DNA from: Dyella sedimenti
GTDB lineage: Bacteria; Pseudomonadota; Gammaproteobacteria; Xanthomonadales; Rhodanobacteraceae
NCBI RefSeq assembly: GCF_022760995.1
Contig: NZ_JAKWJO010000005.1
Location: forward strand, 1-64,000
Direction of reading: 5' to 3'
DNA length: 64,000 nt
The translations under genes and the position numbers were made by a program. Below the pieces are notes generated by a model. It worked only from the letters and a program-made list of their open reading frames with translations, ran no database searches and was not told where the DNA came from. Below are positions 54,261 through 63,106 of this stretch, piece after piece; positions within the stretch are counted from its first letter, which is position 1; the number at the start of each line of letters is the position of its first letter.

Positions 54261-55427
54261 GTGACAAAGACGCTATACCTCATTTCCTTTTATTTCGCCC
54301 CTCTGGGGAGAGCAGATGGCGTCAATCGCTCATATCTTTCGCGCTATCTTGGGGATGAAGGTTGGAATGTAAGAGTCATTTGCGCAGACCGCCCAAGGGG
54401 GCTGCTACGCAACTATCAAACGGATCCATCGCTTCTCGATGTCTTGGGTCCAAATGTCAGACGATACGGCGTGCCCTATACCGGGGGCATCGCTACCGAG
54501 CTTGCGTATCTCGCTGGGTTGCAAAGAGATCCATTCAGCCAATGGATACCACCCGCCTTGGAGGAAACCCGCCGGGTCATTGACGTGCCAGGCATCGTTT
54601 ACGCCGTAGTCCCTCCGGTAAGCAATGCCCTCATTGCCTGCCAGATAGCCAAGGAGCGCGGATTACCTCTTGTCCTAGACTTCAGGGACAACGAGTTTGG
54701 ATTACCAAAGGATTGCGTGCATCAATCCGCGCTCATTGCTACGTCGACCTCAAGATCCCTGCAAGATATGCAGAAGCACTATGACCTAGATCCAGCAAGT
54801 CGAAAAGATCTGATCTATTACAATGGATACCCCGATATCACCCAACAAAAGACCACAGCCACCGCAACCAGTGTCACTCGATTGATTTATGCGGGCTTAT
54901 TGAATTGGGAGCAAGATCCAGCGCTCGTAGCGCGTGCGGCACATCGGTTAGCGAAACGAGAGCCAGAGCTCAGAGGCAAGTTGCAAATCGATTACTATGG
55001 ACCAAGCAACTATTACACAAGCCTCACAAAACACGCATTGACTAACGAAGTTGCCGCATTCAAGGGCTATATCTCGTTTGCTCAAGTCCAGCGCGAGCTA
55101 CAGAAATCGTCCATGGGAATAAGTACGCTCGTCGCCTCTTCGAAATCCTACTGCATCCCATCGAAAGTATTCCAATATCTCGCAGCGGACTTGCCGATTT
55201 TTGCTATCACTCCGCCTGGCGCACTGTCAGACCTAATTGCAGAAACTGGCGTCGGAGTTTGCGCATCACCCACCGACCACGACAGTGTGATCAAATCGCT
55301 GGAAATGATATTAAGGGAACCGGGGCAGATCGATCGTCTTAGAAGCAATGTAATAAAGCAACGTAATAAATTTTCACTGCGGGGACAAGTCGCCACCTTA
55401 TCCTCGGCCTTGAGTGAGCTACTGTAA
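54261..55427 (+). CDS. Glycosyltransferase, GT4-like
   Basis: This 388-residue GT-B-type protein has an N-terminal SFYFAPLGRADGVNRS stretch, VLDFRDNEFG in the first domain, and in the second domain LIYAGLLNWEQDP and SKSYCIPSKVFQYLAADLPIFA, where the usual EX7E-like donor-binding site would lie. It probably adds one sugar to a lipid-linked or surface glycan on the cytoplasmic side. It starts at GTG (54261) and ends one base before the methyltransferase start, so the two are co-translated. Sugar donor unknown. Confidence 0.82.
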   Translation: MTKTLYLISFYFAPLGRADGVNRSYLSRYLGDEGWNVRVICADRPRGLLRNYQTDPSLLDVLGPNVRRYGVPYTGGIATELAYLAGLQRDPFSQWIPPALEETRRVIDVPGIVYAVVPPVSNALIACQIAKERGLPLVLDFRDNEFGLPKDCVHQSALIATSTSRSLQDMQKHYDLDPASRKDLIYYNGYPDITQQKTTATATSVTRLIYAGLLNWEQDPALVARAAHRLAKREPELRGKLQIDYYGPSNYYTSLTKHALTNEVAAFKGYISFAQVQRELQKSSMGISTLVASSKSYCIPSKVFQYLAADLPIFAITPPGALSDLIAETGVGVCASPTDHDSVIKSLEMILREPGQIDRLRSNVIKQRNKFSLRGQVATLSSALSELL

Positions 55428-55973
55428 ATGCTTCAACGAACCATCAGCAGAATTGACCTCTGGCGTTACCGAAAGGTAGCGCAATTTTGCTTTGGCAGCG
55501 TCCTAGATATGGGATGTGGCCAACAAGGCCTAAGAAATGCATTATCACCTAGCATCAATTATGTAGGGTGTGACATAGATGGCGGCATGGTTCGTGGCTC
55601 AGCCATAAGCTTGCCCTTCTTAGATCGGACTTTCGATATCGTGGTGCTCTGCGAAATTCTCGAGCACCTCGATGCGCCAGGGCAAGCCATCCGAGAAGCG
55701 GCGCGTGTAGCCAAGAATCGAATCATTATTTCGGTTCCAAATGATTATTCCCTTGTTCGTCTTGCCAGACTCGCACTCGGTCGTGACGTGGAAATTGACG
55801 ACGAACACATCGTGAGCTACAACGCGTTCAACTTGAGATCCATGTTGGCCAGAAGCAACTTTGTAACTCAAAAAGAGTTTTCATTCCCGCTCCGCCTTCA
55901 GCTGCTTCCCGAGATTCCAATCCAATCTCGTTTTGGATATTGGCAATTTTCTATAGCAGACAGAAGAAACTGA
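55428..55973 (+). CDS. Short class I SAM-dependent methyltransferase
   Basis: This 181-residue protein has the SAM-binding motif VLDMGCGQQG, GCDIDGG at the second strand, and VVLCEILEHL as the post-II motif, but little beyond a minimal Rossmann core. It may modify a sugar of the glycan made by neighbouring genes. It begins directly after the GT4 stop codon. It is shorter than typical, but its motifs are complete and no frameshift is seen. Confidence 0.8.
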   Translation: MLQRTISRIDLWRYRKVAQFCFGSVLDMGCGQQGLRNALSPSINYVGCDIDGGMVRGSAISLPFLDRTFDIVVLCEILEHLDAPGQAIREAARVAKNRIIISVPNDYSLVRLARLALGRDVEIDDEHIVSYNAFNLRSMLARSNFVTQKEFSFPLRLQLLPEIPIQSRFGYWQFSIADRRN

Positions 55974-55983
55974 ATCCAACGGC

Positions 55984-56928
55984 ATGAAACGAGACAAACG
56001 CCATTGGGCAATTACAGCTGTATTGATTGCCGGATTTTTTTTTGTTCTACAACGCCTCTTTGCAACAGGAGGCCAATTGTCTTGGCATACCCTCGAGTGG
56101 ACGCCCCTGCTCATGGCGCTGCTTTTCGCAATCGCACAAGAACTTACAAATCCCTGGATCGCCAAATTCTCGCTTCGTGCCGTTGGACGAGACGAAAGCT
56201 ACTTGCGATTATTGGCGATTGTTACGACAAGTGCCACTTCGAATGCGATGATTCCCTTACCTGCAGGCATTCCCTTGCGCATATGGCTGCAACAGCATTG
56301 GCTCAGTGTTCCATATGCCACTTCAGTATCAGCCGCCTTAATCGAGTCAATCGTGAGCTACGGCATACTCGCAGTTACTGCTATTACATCGCTGCTTTTA
56401 TGGGCACCTGATATCTTTGAAGCCACACGAAGCCAAGCCCCATGGCCTCTAATAGCGGCGGTTGCGGTGACGATCATTGTAGTGGCAGCGTTGGGAGCGC
56501 GCACTCTAAAACATCGTGGCTCCATCTTGATTAAAGAGCTAGCCCGCTCCAGCAGACCCTCCTTAAAGTGGGCTGGGCTAGTGGCATTAATTGCTGCGCT
56601 TGGCATCCTGCTTGCCTATTGGCGCCTGCAGTGCATTGGCAATGCATTGCCTACTTCCCACATAGACTGGGGACTGGCCTTCGTCGGCCTAGTCGTTTCA
56701 CGGCTGGCAGGAGTCGTATCGATGATTCCTATGGGATTGGGAGCACGCGACTTAAGCCTTGGATATTTTCTAGTCCTAGCTGGCGTACACCCCGAAATTG
56801 CCGCCACATGGGCTACCCTGGACAGGATCGCCATGACTGTTCCTTATGTCGCATGCGGCTTGGCCAGCCTGCCCATTGTTCATCGTCTAAGGAAAAGTCA
56901 TCAGAATCGCCCCCCCCACTTCGACTAA
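55984..56928 (+). CDS. UPF0104/LPG-synthase-TM-like membrane protein
   Basis: This 314-residue protein has about eight membrane helices and the family marks NAMIPLPAGIPLRIWLQ near the middle and VSRLAGVVSMIPMGLGARDLSLGYFL near the end. The family includes AglD-like and MprF-type membrane proteins; in glycan clusters such proteins are suspected lipid-carrier flippases or regulators, which is only an inference here. It is the last gene of the plus-strand cassette and is convergent with the methyltransferase on the other strand, with three bases between. Confidence 0.8.
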   Translation: MKRDKRHWAITAVLIAGFFFVLQRLFATGGQLSWHTLEWTPLLMALLFAIAQELTNPWIAKFSLRAVGRDESYLRLLAIVTTSATSNAMIPLPAGIPLRIWLQQHWLSVPYATSVSAALIESIVSYGILAVTAITSLLLWAPDIFEATRSQAPWPLIAAVAVTIIVVAALGARTLKHRGSILIKELARSSRPSLKWAGLVALIAALGILLAYWRLQCIGNALPTSHIDWGLAFVGLVVSRLAGVVSMIPMGLGARDLSLGYFLVLAGVHPEIAATWATLDRIAMTVPYVACGLASLPIVHRLRKSHQNRPPHFD

Positions 56929-56931
56929 GAG

Positions 56932-57708
56932 CTAGCCTATAAAAGCAGTAGCAGCTGACTCCTTAACTCCTAGCATCCATCTATGGAGCGCTAAAGCAGA
57001 ATAGCCAGATTCAAATTGGTCACGCCTAGAAACCCAAGCCAGCAAAGCTTCTACTTTTTGTTTGCTTGATGCAGCCACTCCAGGCATAAGCAATGCCATA
57101 GAAAGAAACGGGTTCCCTCCTGTACTCACTATCCGAAACCCTGCGCGTTGACACGCGGATATGTATTCAGCGAGCCTGAAACCAATTCCACCCGTGGGAG
57201 ATTCAGATTTTCTCCTCCGAACAAAGGATATGACTTGCTGCATCTCCTTCCCAGGATCCAGGGCTAAAAGGACGCCACCTGGCTTCATAACTAAGTGAAT
57301 ACCCTTTAAGGCTTCAAAGACCTGATGCTGGCCGTACATCAAGCATGTAATAGCTAACACTCCATCGAAGCTGGCCTCAGCAAACGGTAACGAAAACATA
57401 CTGCCCTGCACGCAAGGAGTGACATCCCTATAGAGCCTGCAGTAGCTCAATGCCAGATCTTGCCCCACCAGCTCGATATCAGGCCGCTCCCGAGAAACCA
57501 ACGATCCCAACCTTCCATAGCCTCCACCCAGATCAAGCAGCCGGCCACCACTAGGTATCCTTGGCAAAAGGATCTGCTTCACAATCCACCAATGCCAATT
57601 ATGAATTGCCTTATTTGCTTTGATCGAGAGATTCCGGAACAAGACGCCAGCTAGATCGTATTGATTAGCTTTTGCTCGCTTTTCCCAAGTTTCTCGAATA
57701 CTACTCAC
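56932..57708 (-). CDS. Class I SAM-dependent methyltransferase
   Basis: This 258-residue protein has the SAM-binding LLDLGGGYGRLG (about 57-68), a SLPFAEASFDGVLAI post-motif and a KPGGVLLALDPG strand. It resembles UbiE/COQ5-type small-molecule methyltransferases. It is the last gene of a minus-strand set running from DegT through GT2 and GT4, and its start overlaps the GT4 stop (ATGA). A sugar or lipid-carrier substrate is inferred from context. Confidence 0.85.
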   Translation of the reverse strand: MSSIRETWEKRAKANQYDLAGVLFRNLSIKANKAIHNWHWWIVKQILLPRIPSGGRLLDLGGGYGRLGSLVSRERPDIELVGQDLALSYCRLYRDVTPCVQGSMFSLPFAEASFDGVLAITCLMYGQHQVFEALKGIHLVMKPGGVLLALDPGKEMQQVISFVRRRKSESPTGGIGFRLAEYISACQRAGFRIVSTGGNPFLSMALLMPGVAASSKQKVEALLAWVSRRDQFESGYSALALHRWMLGVKESAATAFIG

Positions 57709-58859
57709 TCAGGCACCACGCTTGATATAAGCTGATTTGCTATGTGTCCAAGGGAAAACTCCTTGGCAGCAGTTTCCGTATACTTAGCGAAAGAAGATGC
57801 ATCTGCATGCAATGCATCGCGCAAGGCCAAAGCAAAACTTTGTGGATCAACCTTTGCGCTCAGTATCCCACACCCGAAAGATCTTACCAGGCGTGGCAGA
57901 TCTCCTACCGGGGTACATACGATGGGCCTCCCCAGCTTCATCGCGTCCGAATAAACGACCGGAATGCTCTCGATCTTGGATGGTATGAGAATCCAATCAG
58001 CACGTGAAATGGCATCTTCCGCCTCAGACTTCGAAAGATATCCTCCAAGGATAACCGGTCGACATTCCTTAACCAGCTTATTAATACGATCTTTGACGAG
58101 ACGATCAAGACCACCTCCACCTTGAATCTCAATAGATTCGATAGATAGCCAGTCCGACTCGGATAAGAAATCCAGCGCATCCAACAAAAGGTCAATTCCT
58201 TTGTTGGGATGCCAGCGACCAAGAAATAACAGCCTATATGGCTTGAATGTTCGAGGAGGATATGAAGAACAGGATTGGAGCGCTCGGGTAGTTGGAAGAA
58301 AACCAACGCGTGCATTGGCAAGCCGACTCGCATCATCGGCGAGTTGATAGCCATCCGCTATGGCGACATCTGCCTGCCTTATTACTCGTCGCAGCATTGA
58401 ACGAAGCAGCGGTATTCGCCCAAGGGTCCAAACGTCACTACCCAACATCCATGCAGTATACGGAACGCGAGCTTTAGACGCCGACCGCCGGACCCATTCA
58501 CCACAAGGCAATCCCCATAATGCAATGGCTCTTACAATGCCACCTCGCATCGCCTTATTTGTTGCTCGCTGCCCTCCCAGAAGTACCCGCCCTATCCAAA
58601 GAGCATCTATCAGACGCCATGGCTTGAGCGTCGACAAGGGCTTTTCAGGTGAGGCAAACCGATATATCTCTACACCATCACACCAATATTCGTAACTAGT
58701 CGAGATACCAGGTGCAACAACTCGTACTTGGTAATATGAAGCCAATGCACAGGCCAAGTCAGCGACAAAGGATCCCGCAGCTTCGCTGCCATCGTTATGT
58801 ATTGGAAACGAACTTGTGACTAGAACAACTACTGACGTTCTAGCGCCTTCGGTAGCCAT
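57705..58859 (-). CDS. Glycosyltransferase family 4
   Basis: This 384-residue GT-B enzyme has FPIHNDGSEAAGSFVADLACAL as the N-terminal acceptor-side motif, LLFLGRWHPNKGIDLLLDAL linking the domains, and PSKIESIPVVYSDAMKLGRPIV as the EX7E donor-binding site. It would transfer an unknown sugar from a nucleotide donor. The ATG lies two bases after the GT2 stop codon and its own stop overlaps the methyltransferase start, so the four-gene set is tightly coupled. Confidence 0.88.
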   Translation of the reverse strand: MATEGARTSVVVLVTSSFPIHNDGSEAAGSFVADLACALASYYQVRVVAPGISTSYEYWCDGVEIYRFASPEKPLSTLKPWRLIDALWIGRVLLGGQRATNKAMRGGIVRAIALWGLPCGEWVRRSASKARVPYTAWMLGSDVWTLGRIPLLRSMLRRVIRQADVAIADGYQLADDASRLANARVGFLPTTRALQSCSSYPPRTFKPYRLLFLGRWHPNKGIDLLLDALDFLSESDWLSIESIEIQGGGGLDRLVKDRINKLVKECRPVILGGYLSKSEAEDAISRADWILIPSKIESIPVVYSDAMKLGRPIVCTPVGDLPRLVRSFGCGILSAKVDPQSFALALRDALHADASSFAKYTETAAKEFSLGHIANQLISSVVPE

Positions 58860-58861
58860 GC

Positions 58862-59815
58862 TTACGAACCTTCATGATCTTTAATGCTGTTATACGTCAA
58901 TGCGGTGATTTGCTCTGAAACCAGACCAATCAAGAAGACAATTACGGCAGCACTCCAAAGCAGCGTACTCATATTCGTTAGCCTGCCGTAACGCATAAAA
59001 GTCCACGCGTAATTCATACATCCTAAGACAAAAAATAGCGCACTCGCAGGAACAAATAATCTCAAAGGCGAATAGAGCGTTGCAATCTTGAATATAATCA
59101 ACAAAAACCGCAGACCATCCCGTATCGGCTTGATATGACTCTTGCCAATTCGCTGGGCCGCTTTGATAGGGATATACGCAACAGGATAGGCACTACGGAA
59201 AAACGCCATAGTGCTCGTAGTTGGATATGAGAATCCATTAGGCAACAAATGAATGAACTCGCGGAATTTCCCAGCACGAACTGCGCGCAGGCCAGAGGTT
59301 AGATCTGCAACAACATGACCGGTCATCCTGGTAGCCAGCCAGTTATAAAGTGTATTGGCTACACCACGCCCTACGCCCGCCTGACTACTCCAGTCACGTG
59401 CACCAACCACCATATCGTAGCCTTCTTCCAATTTTTCGAGCAGTCGCGTGATATCAGCGGGATCATGCTGACCATCACCATCCATGAATACCAGGATATT
59501 GCCGGATGCCGCCCGCGTACCGCGTTTTATCGCGGCACCGTTTCCCATCGAGTAAGGCGAGGAGAGGCATTTCACTCCACTGGCCGCACAGATATTACGG
59601 GTATCATCCGTGGAACCATCGTCCACTACCATGATCTCGGCATCCGGCTGGGCCGTTCGCAACCTAGGCAGAAGATCCTTCAAGGCAGGCCCTTCATTTT
59701 TCGCAGGCAGGATGATGCTGAGTCGATTCAAGCGACTTCCCCTCAAGATTGAAGAGTCATCATAACCCGGCCATAAGCCGGTAGATGTGGCGAACTTGAC
59801 GTTTGCGTGGTGCAC
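58862..59815 (-). CDS. GT2 glycosyltransferase, dolichyl/undecaprenyl-phosphate sugar synthase type
   Basis: This protein of up to 317 residues has the GT2 motifs LSIILPAKNEGPAL, VVDDGSTDDT, FMDGDGQHDP and VVGARDW, followed by two C-terminal membrane helices. This is the DPM1/ArnC-like layout, in which a sugar is attached to polyprenyl phosphate on the inner face of the membrane. Such Und-P-sugars are the donors for GT-C enzymes, which fits the two TMTC-like genes nearby. Two starts are plausible: GTG at 59815 (AGGGG upstream) and TTG at 59731 (GAGGGG upstream), the latter giving a more typical N-terminus. Confidence 0.88.
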   Translation of the reverse strand: MHHANVKFATSTGLWPGYDDSSILRGSRLNRLSIILPAKNEGPALKDLLPRLRTAQPDAEIMVVDDGSTDDTRNICAASGVKCLSSPYSMGNGAAIKRGTRAASGNILVFMDGDGQHDPADITRLLEKLEEGYDMVVGARDWSSQAGVGRGVANTLYNWLATRMTGHVVADLTSGLRAVRAGKFREFIHLLPNGFSYPTTSTMAFFRSAYPVAYIPIKAAQRIGKSHIKPIRDGLRFLLIIFKIATLYSPLRLFVPASALFFVLGCMNYAWTFMRYGRLTNMSTLLWSAAVIVFLIGLVSEQITALTYNSIKDHEGS

Positions 59816-59830
59816 AGCAACCCCTTATCA

Positions 59831-61003
59831 CTAGCGCCCCAACAGCACCTTCACCGCCTGCACAACCCGTTCCGCATCACCATCAGACATGGCCGGAGAC
59901 AATGGAAGGCTGACGGTCTGCCGGCCGAGACGCATCGCTTGCGGCCACTGCTCGGGCCGCCAGCCAAAACGTTGCTGGTAATAGGGGTGCTCTGGTACGG
60001 ATAGGTAATGCACGCCTGCACCGATGCGAGCCGCGTTCATTGCATCGAGAAAGCCATCCCGACTCAAGCCACAGCGCGCCTCATCGATCATCACGGTATA
60101 GAGGTGATAGCCGTGCCGGGTCTGTGCTTCTGGCGGGGCAGGCAGGTCGATGGGTAGCCCCTCAAGGGCATGGTCATAGCGTTGCCACAACTCTCTCCGC
60201 CGCTGCCAGTTCTGCTCGACTCGGGCCAACTGGTGGATACCGATGGCAGCCTGCAGATCCATCATGTTGTATTTGAAGCCGCATTCGACCACCTGGTAAT
60301 GCTTGTAACCCTTGTCACCGAAGCGATGCCAGGCGTCCTTGCTCATGCCATGCAGGGCCAAGATACGGGCACGGGCAACATGCTCTTCATCGCGCCCCAG
60401 AATCATGCCTCCCTCGCCCGTCACGACGTTTTTAGTCACATAGAAGCTGAAGCAGCCGAAATCGCCGAAGGTACCGGCAGGCCGGCCATGGAACTCGGTT
60501 TCGATGGCGTGGGCGCAATCCTCGATCACCATCAGGCCGTGCTTGTCGGCAATGGCCATGATCCGGTCCATATCGCAGGGCCGCCCGGCAAAGTGAACCG
60601 GCAGGATGGCCCGGGTCCGGGGGGTAATGGCGGCCTCGATCGCATCTGGATCGATGTTCTGGGTCACAGGGTCGACATCGGCCAGGACTGGGGTCAGTCC
60701 AGCATGGAGGATGGCATTGACCGTGGCGCAGAATGTGAGGGGCGTGGTGATGACTTCACTGCCTGGCTCCAATCCCGCCGCCACCATACTTACGTGCAGG
60801 GCTGCCGTACAGGAATTGACGGCAGCCACCTGAGACGACCGCACCCCTCGCCAAGCGGCAAAGTCCCGCTCGAATTGCGCAACCCGTGGCCCCGTCCCTA
60901 ACCAGCCGGAGCGTAGACAGGCCTCGACTTCGGCAATCTCATCCTCCTCGATACGAGGAGCGCCAAAGACCAGGAAAGGTTGCTGCGAGGCATCAGATGA
61001 CAC
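59831..61003 (-). CDS. DegT/DnrJ/EryC1/StrS sugar aminotransferase
   Basis: This 390-residue PLP enzyme has Lys191 in FYVTKNVVTGEGG as the Schiff-base lysine, EDCAHAIET with Asp162, and the C-terminal HLYTV and GVHYLSVPEHPYYQ signatures. Family members transaminate nucleotide-linked keto sugars to give amino sugars. Here it probably makes an amino sugar for the neighbouring glycosyltransferases. Base composition is closer to the core genome than the rest of the cassette. It starts at GTG and leads the minus-strand set. Confidence 0.92.
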   Translation of the reverse strand: MSSDASQQPFLVFGAPRIEEDEIAEVEACLRSGWLGTGPRVAQFERDFAAWRGVRSSQVAAVNSCTAALHVSMVAAGLEPGSEVITTPLTFCATVNAILHAGLTPVLADVDPVTQNIDPDAIEAAITPRTRAILPVHFAGRPCDMDRIMAIADKHGLMVIEDCAHAIETEFHGRPAGTFGDFGCFSFYVTKNVVTGEGGMILGRDEEHVARARILALHGMSKDAWHRFGDKGYKHYQVVECGFKYNMMDLQAAIGIHQLARVEQNWQRRRELWQRYDHALEGLPIDLPAPPEAQTRHGYHLYTVMIDEARCGLSRDGFLDAMNAARIGAGVHYLSVPEHPYYQQRFGWRPEQWPQAMRLGRQTVSLPLSPAMSDGDAERVVQAVKVLLGR

Positions 61004-61223
61004 GGTCGATTCTCAAGGTGAAAGCCGGCTTTCTATCCCAATCCCAAGGCAGCCGTCCATGACCCCTCGCTCGGGCACGGCAGTTGCTTACCGTTCTGGG
61101 AGGTGGCTCGCATGCATCTGTGCGGCACGTCACCTCAGGCGCATACCCTTGTCCTTGCTGCGTGACCAACCCATTGAACTAGGGTAAATTCCTATCCAAT
61201 CAGGGGGCTGAGCCAAAACCGCC

Positions 61224-62945
61224 ATGTCAACGTTAATGCAACCCTCGCTCGCGGGCCTATCCGGCTTGGCGCGCAGGCTGGTATCGGAGGATGTCCTACC
61301 CGAGGCTGATGTGCGCAAGGCCGTGGCGGACTCGCTGCAGCACAAGGCCACGCTGACCGCCTGGCTGCTGGACCACAACCTGGTGGACAGCGCCCGTCTG
61401 ACCCGCATCGCTTCTGACGAGTTCGGTATGCCCATGATGGATGTGAGCACTATCGCTCCCGCCCACATGCCATCCAACCTGATCAGCGAGGCGCTGATCA
61501 ACAAGCATCACGCCCTGCCGCTGTTCAAGCGCGGCAAGCGTTTGTTCGTGGGCATTGCCGACCCGATGCAATCCCACGCACTGGACGAAATCAAGTTCCA
61601 CTCCAACTGCATGGTGGAACCCATACTGGTGGAGCGCGGCCAGTTGATGCGCGCCATCGAGACCATGCTCAATACCATGAGCGCCACCGTACCCGACCTC
61701 GGCGGCGGCGACTTGGACGAGCTGGCACTGGAGGGAGGCGACGAAGAGGCCGAAACCACCGGCATCGACGCCAATGCCAACGACGATGCGCCAGTCGTCA
61801 AGTTCGTCAACAAAATCCTGGTGGATGCCATCAAGCGCGGCGCTTCGGATATCCACTTCGAACCCTTCGAAACCCAATATCGTGTGCGTTTGCGCATGGA
61901 TGGCATGCTTCGCGCCGTGGCCAGCCCCCCCATGAAGCTGGCATCGCGTATCTCCTCGCGCCTGAAGGTGATGTCCGGCCTGGATATCGCCGAACGCCGC
62001 GTGCCTCAGGATGGACGCATCAAGCTCAACCTCTCCAAGAGCCGTGCAGTGGACTTCCGCGTCAGCACGTTGCCGACACTGTTCGGCGAGAAGATCGTGC
62101 TGCGTATCCTGGACGGCTCCGCCGCGAAGCTGGGCATCGACGCCCTGGGCTATGAGGACGAGCAGAAAAAGCTCTACCTGGATGCCATCCATAAGCCCTA
62201 TGGCATGGTGCTGGTCACGGGCCCGACCGGTTCAGGTAAGACGGTGTCGCTGTATACGGCACTCAACATCCTCAACACCGCCGAACGCAATATCTCGACA
62301 GTGGAAGACCCGGTGGAAATCCGTGTCGAGGGCATCAACCAGGTCCAGCAGAACGTCAAGCGCGGCATGACCTTCGCGGCAGCCTTGCGCTCCTTCCTGC
62401 GCCAGGACCCGGATGTGATCATGGTCGGCGAAATCCGCGACCTGGAAACGGCCGAGATCGCCATCAAAGCGGCGCAGACCGGCCATATGGTGCTTTCCAC
62501 GCTGCACACCAACGACGCACCGCAGACCATCTCGCGCCTGATGAACATGGGTATCGCGCCCTACAACATCACTTCCTCGGTAACCCTGGTGATCGCGCAG
62601 CGACTGGCTCGTCGCTTGCACGACTGCAAAAAGCCCATGGACCTGCCGCCCCAGACGTTGCTGGATGCCGGCTTTACCCAGGAAGACATCGACGCCGGCC
62701 TGACCATCTATGAAGCCGTCGGCTGCGATGCCTGCAATGAAGGCTACAAGGGCCGCGTCGGCATCTACCAGGTCATGCCCATGCTGGAGGATATCCAGAA
62801 GATCGTGCTGCAAGGCGGCAATGCGCTGCAGATCGCCGAAGTGGCCCGCAAGGCGGGCGTCAATGACCTGCGTGCCTCCGCGTTGCTGAAGGTCAAGAAG
62901 GGCGTCACCAGCCTAGCCGAAATCGACCGCGTCACCAAGGACTAA
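61224..62945 (+). CDS. pilB: Type IV pilus assembly ATPase PilB
   Basis: PilB is the hexameric motor that drives pilus extension. The 573-residue protein has an N-terminal MshEN/GSPII_E domain (which can bind c-di-GMP in relatives), Walker A GPTGSGKT at about 332-339, an Asp box, Walker B (VIMVGEIRDLETAEIA) and a His box. The C-terminal zinc motif, usually two CXXC pairs, appears as RLHDCKKP...GCDACNEGYKGR, with only three Cys, the first being replaced and one residue missing. Its promoter lies in the 220-base gap after the DegT gene. Confidence 0.96.
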   Translation: MSTLMQPSLAGLSGLARRLVSEDVLPEADVRKAVADSLQHKATLTAWLLDHNLVDSARLTRIASDEFGMPMMDVSTIAPAHMPSNLISEALINKHHALPLFKRGKRLFVGIADPMQSHALDEIKFHSNCMVEPILVERGQLMRAIETMLNTMSATVPDLGGGDLDELALEGGDEEAETTGIDANANDDAPVVKFVNKILVDAIKRGASDIHFEPFETQYRVRLRMDGMLRAVASPPMKLASRISSRLKVMSGLDIAERRVPQDGRIKLNLSKSRAVDFRVSTLPTLFGEKIVLRILDGSAAKLGIDALGYEDEQKKLYLDAIHKPYGMVLVTGPTGSGKTVSLYTALNILNTAERNISTVEDPVEIRVEGINQVQQNVKRGMTFAAALRSFLRQDPDVIMVGEIRDLETAEIAIKAAQTGHMVLSTLHTNDAPQTISRLMNMGIAPYNITSSVTLVIAQRLARRLHDCKKPMDLPPQTLLDAGFTQEDIDAGLTIYEAVGCDACNEGYKGRVGIYQVMPMLEDIQKIVLQGGNALQIAEVARKAGVNDLRASALLKVKKGVTSLAEIDRVTKD

Positions 62946-63106
62946 GGTACCCGCCAGGCATCGACCAGGCGGGACGAGGCGGTTCGTCACACTGAAGTTG
63001 CGCCCGGGACCACGAATTACCCTGGGGGAATGGCTTAAGCTGAATAAAATCAGGCAGTCGCCATCCTGAGGCGGCCCGACCGAACAAGCAGGGGGGAAGG
63101 AATACC

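Noticed and set aside
55428..55973. Truncated pseudogene of a methyltransferase
   Set aside because: It is short but has intact SAM motifs, a sound start coupled to the GT4 gene and no frameshift, so it is kept as a real gene.
50201..61003. The sugar cassette as a prophage or transposon
   Set aside because: No integrase, transposase, terminal repeats or phage genes are present; it is better described as a replaceable gene block.
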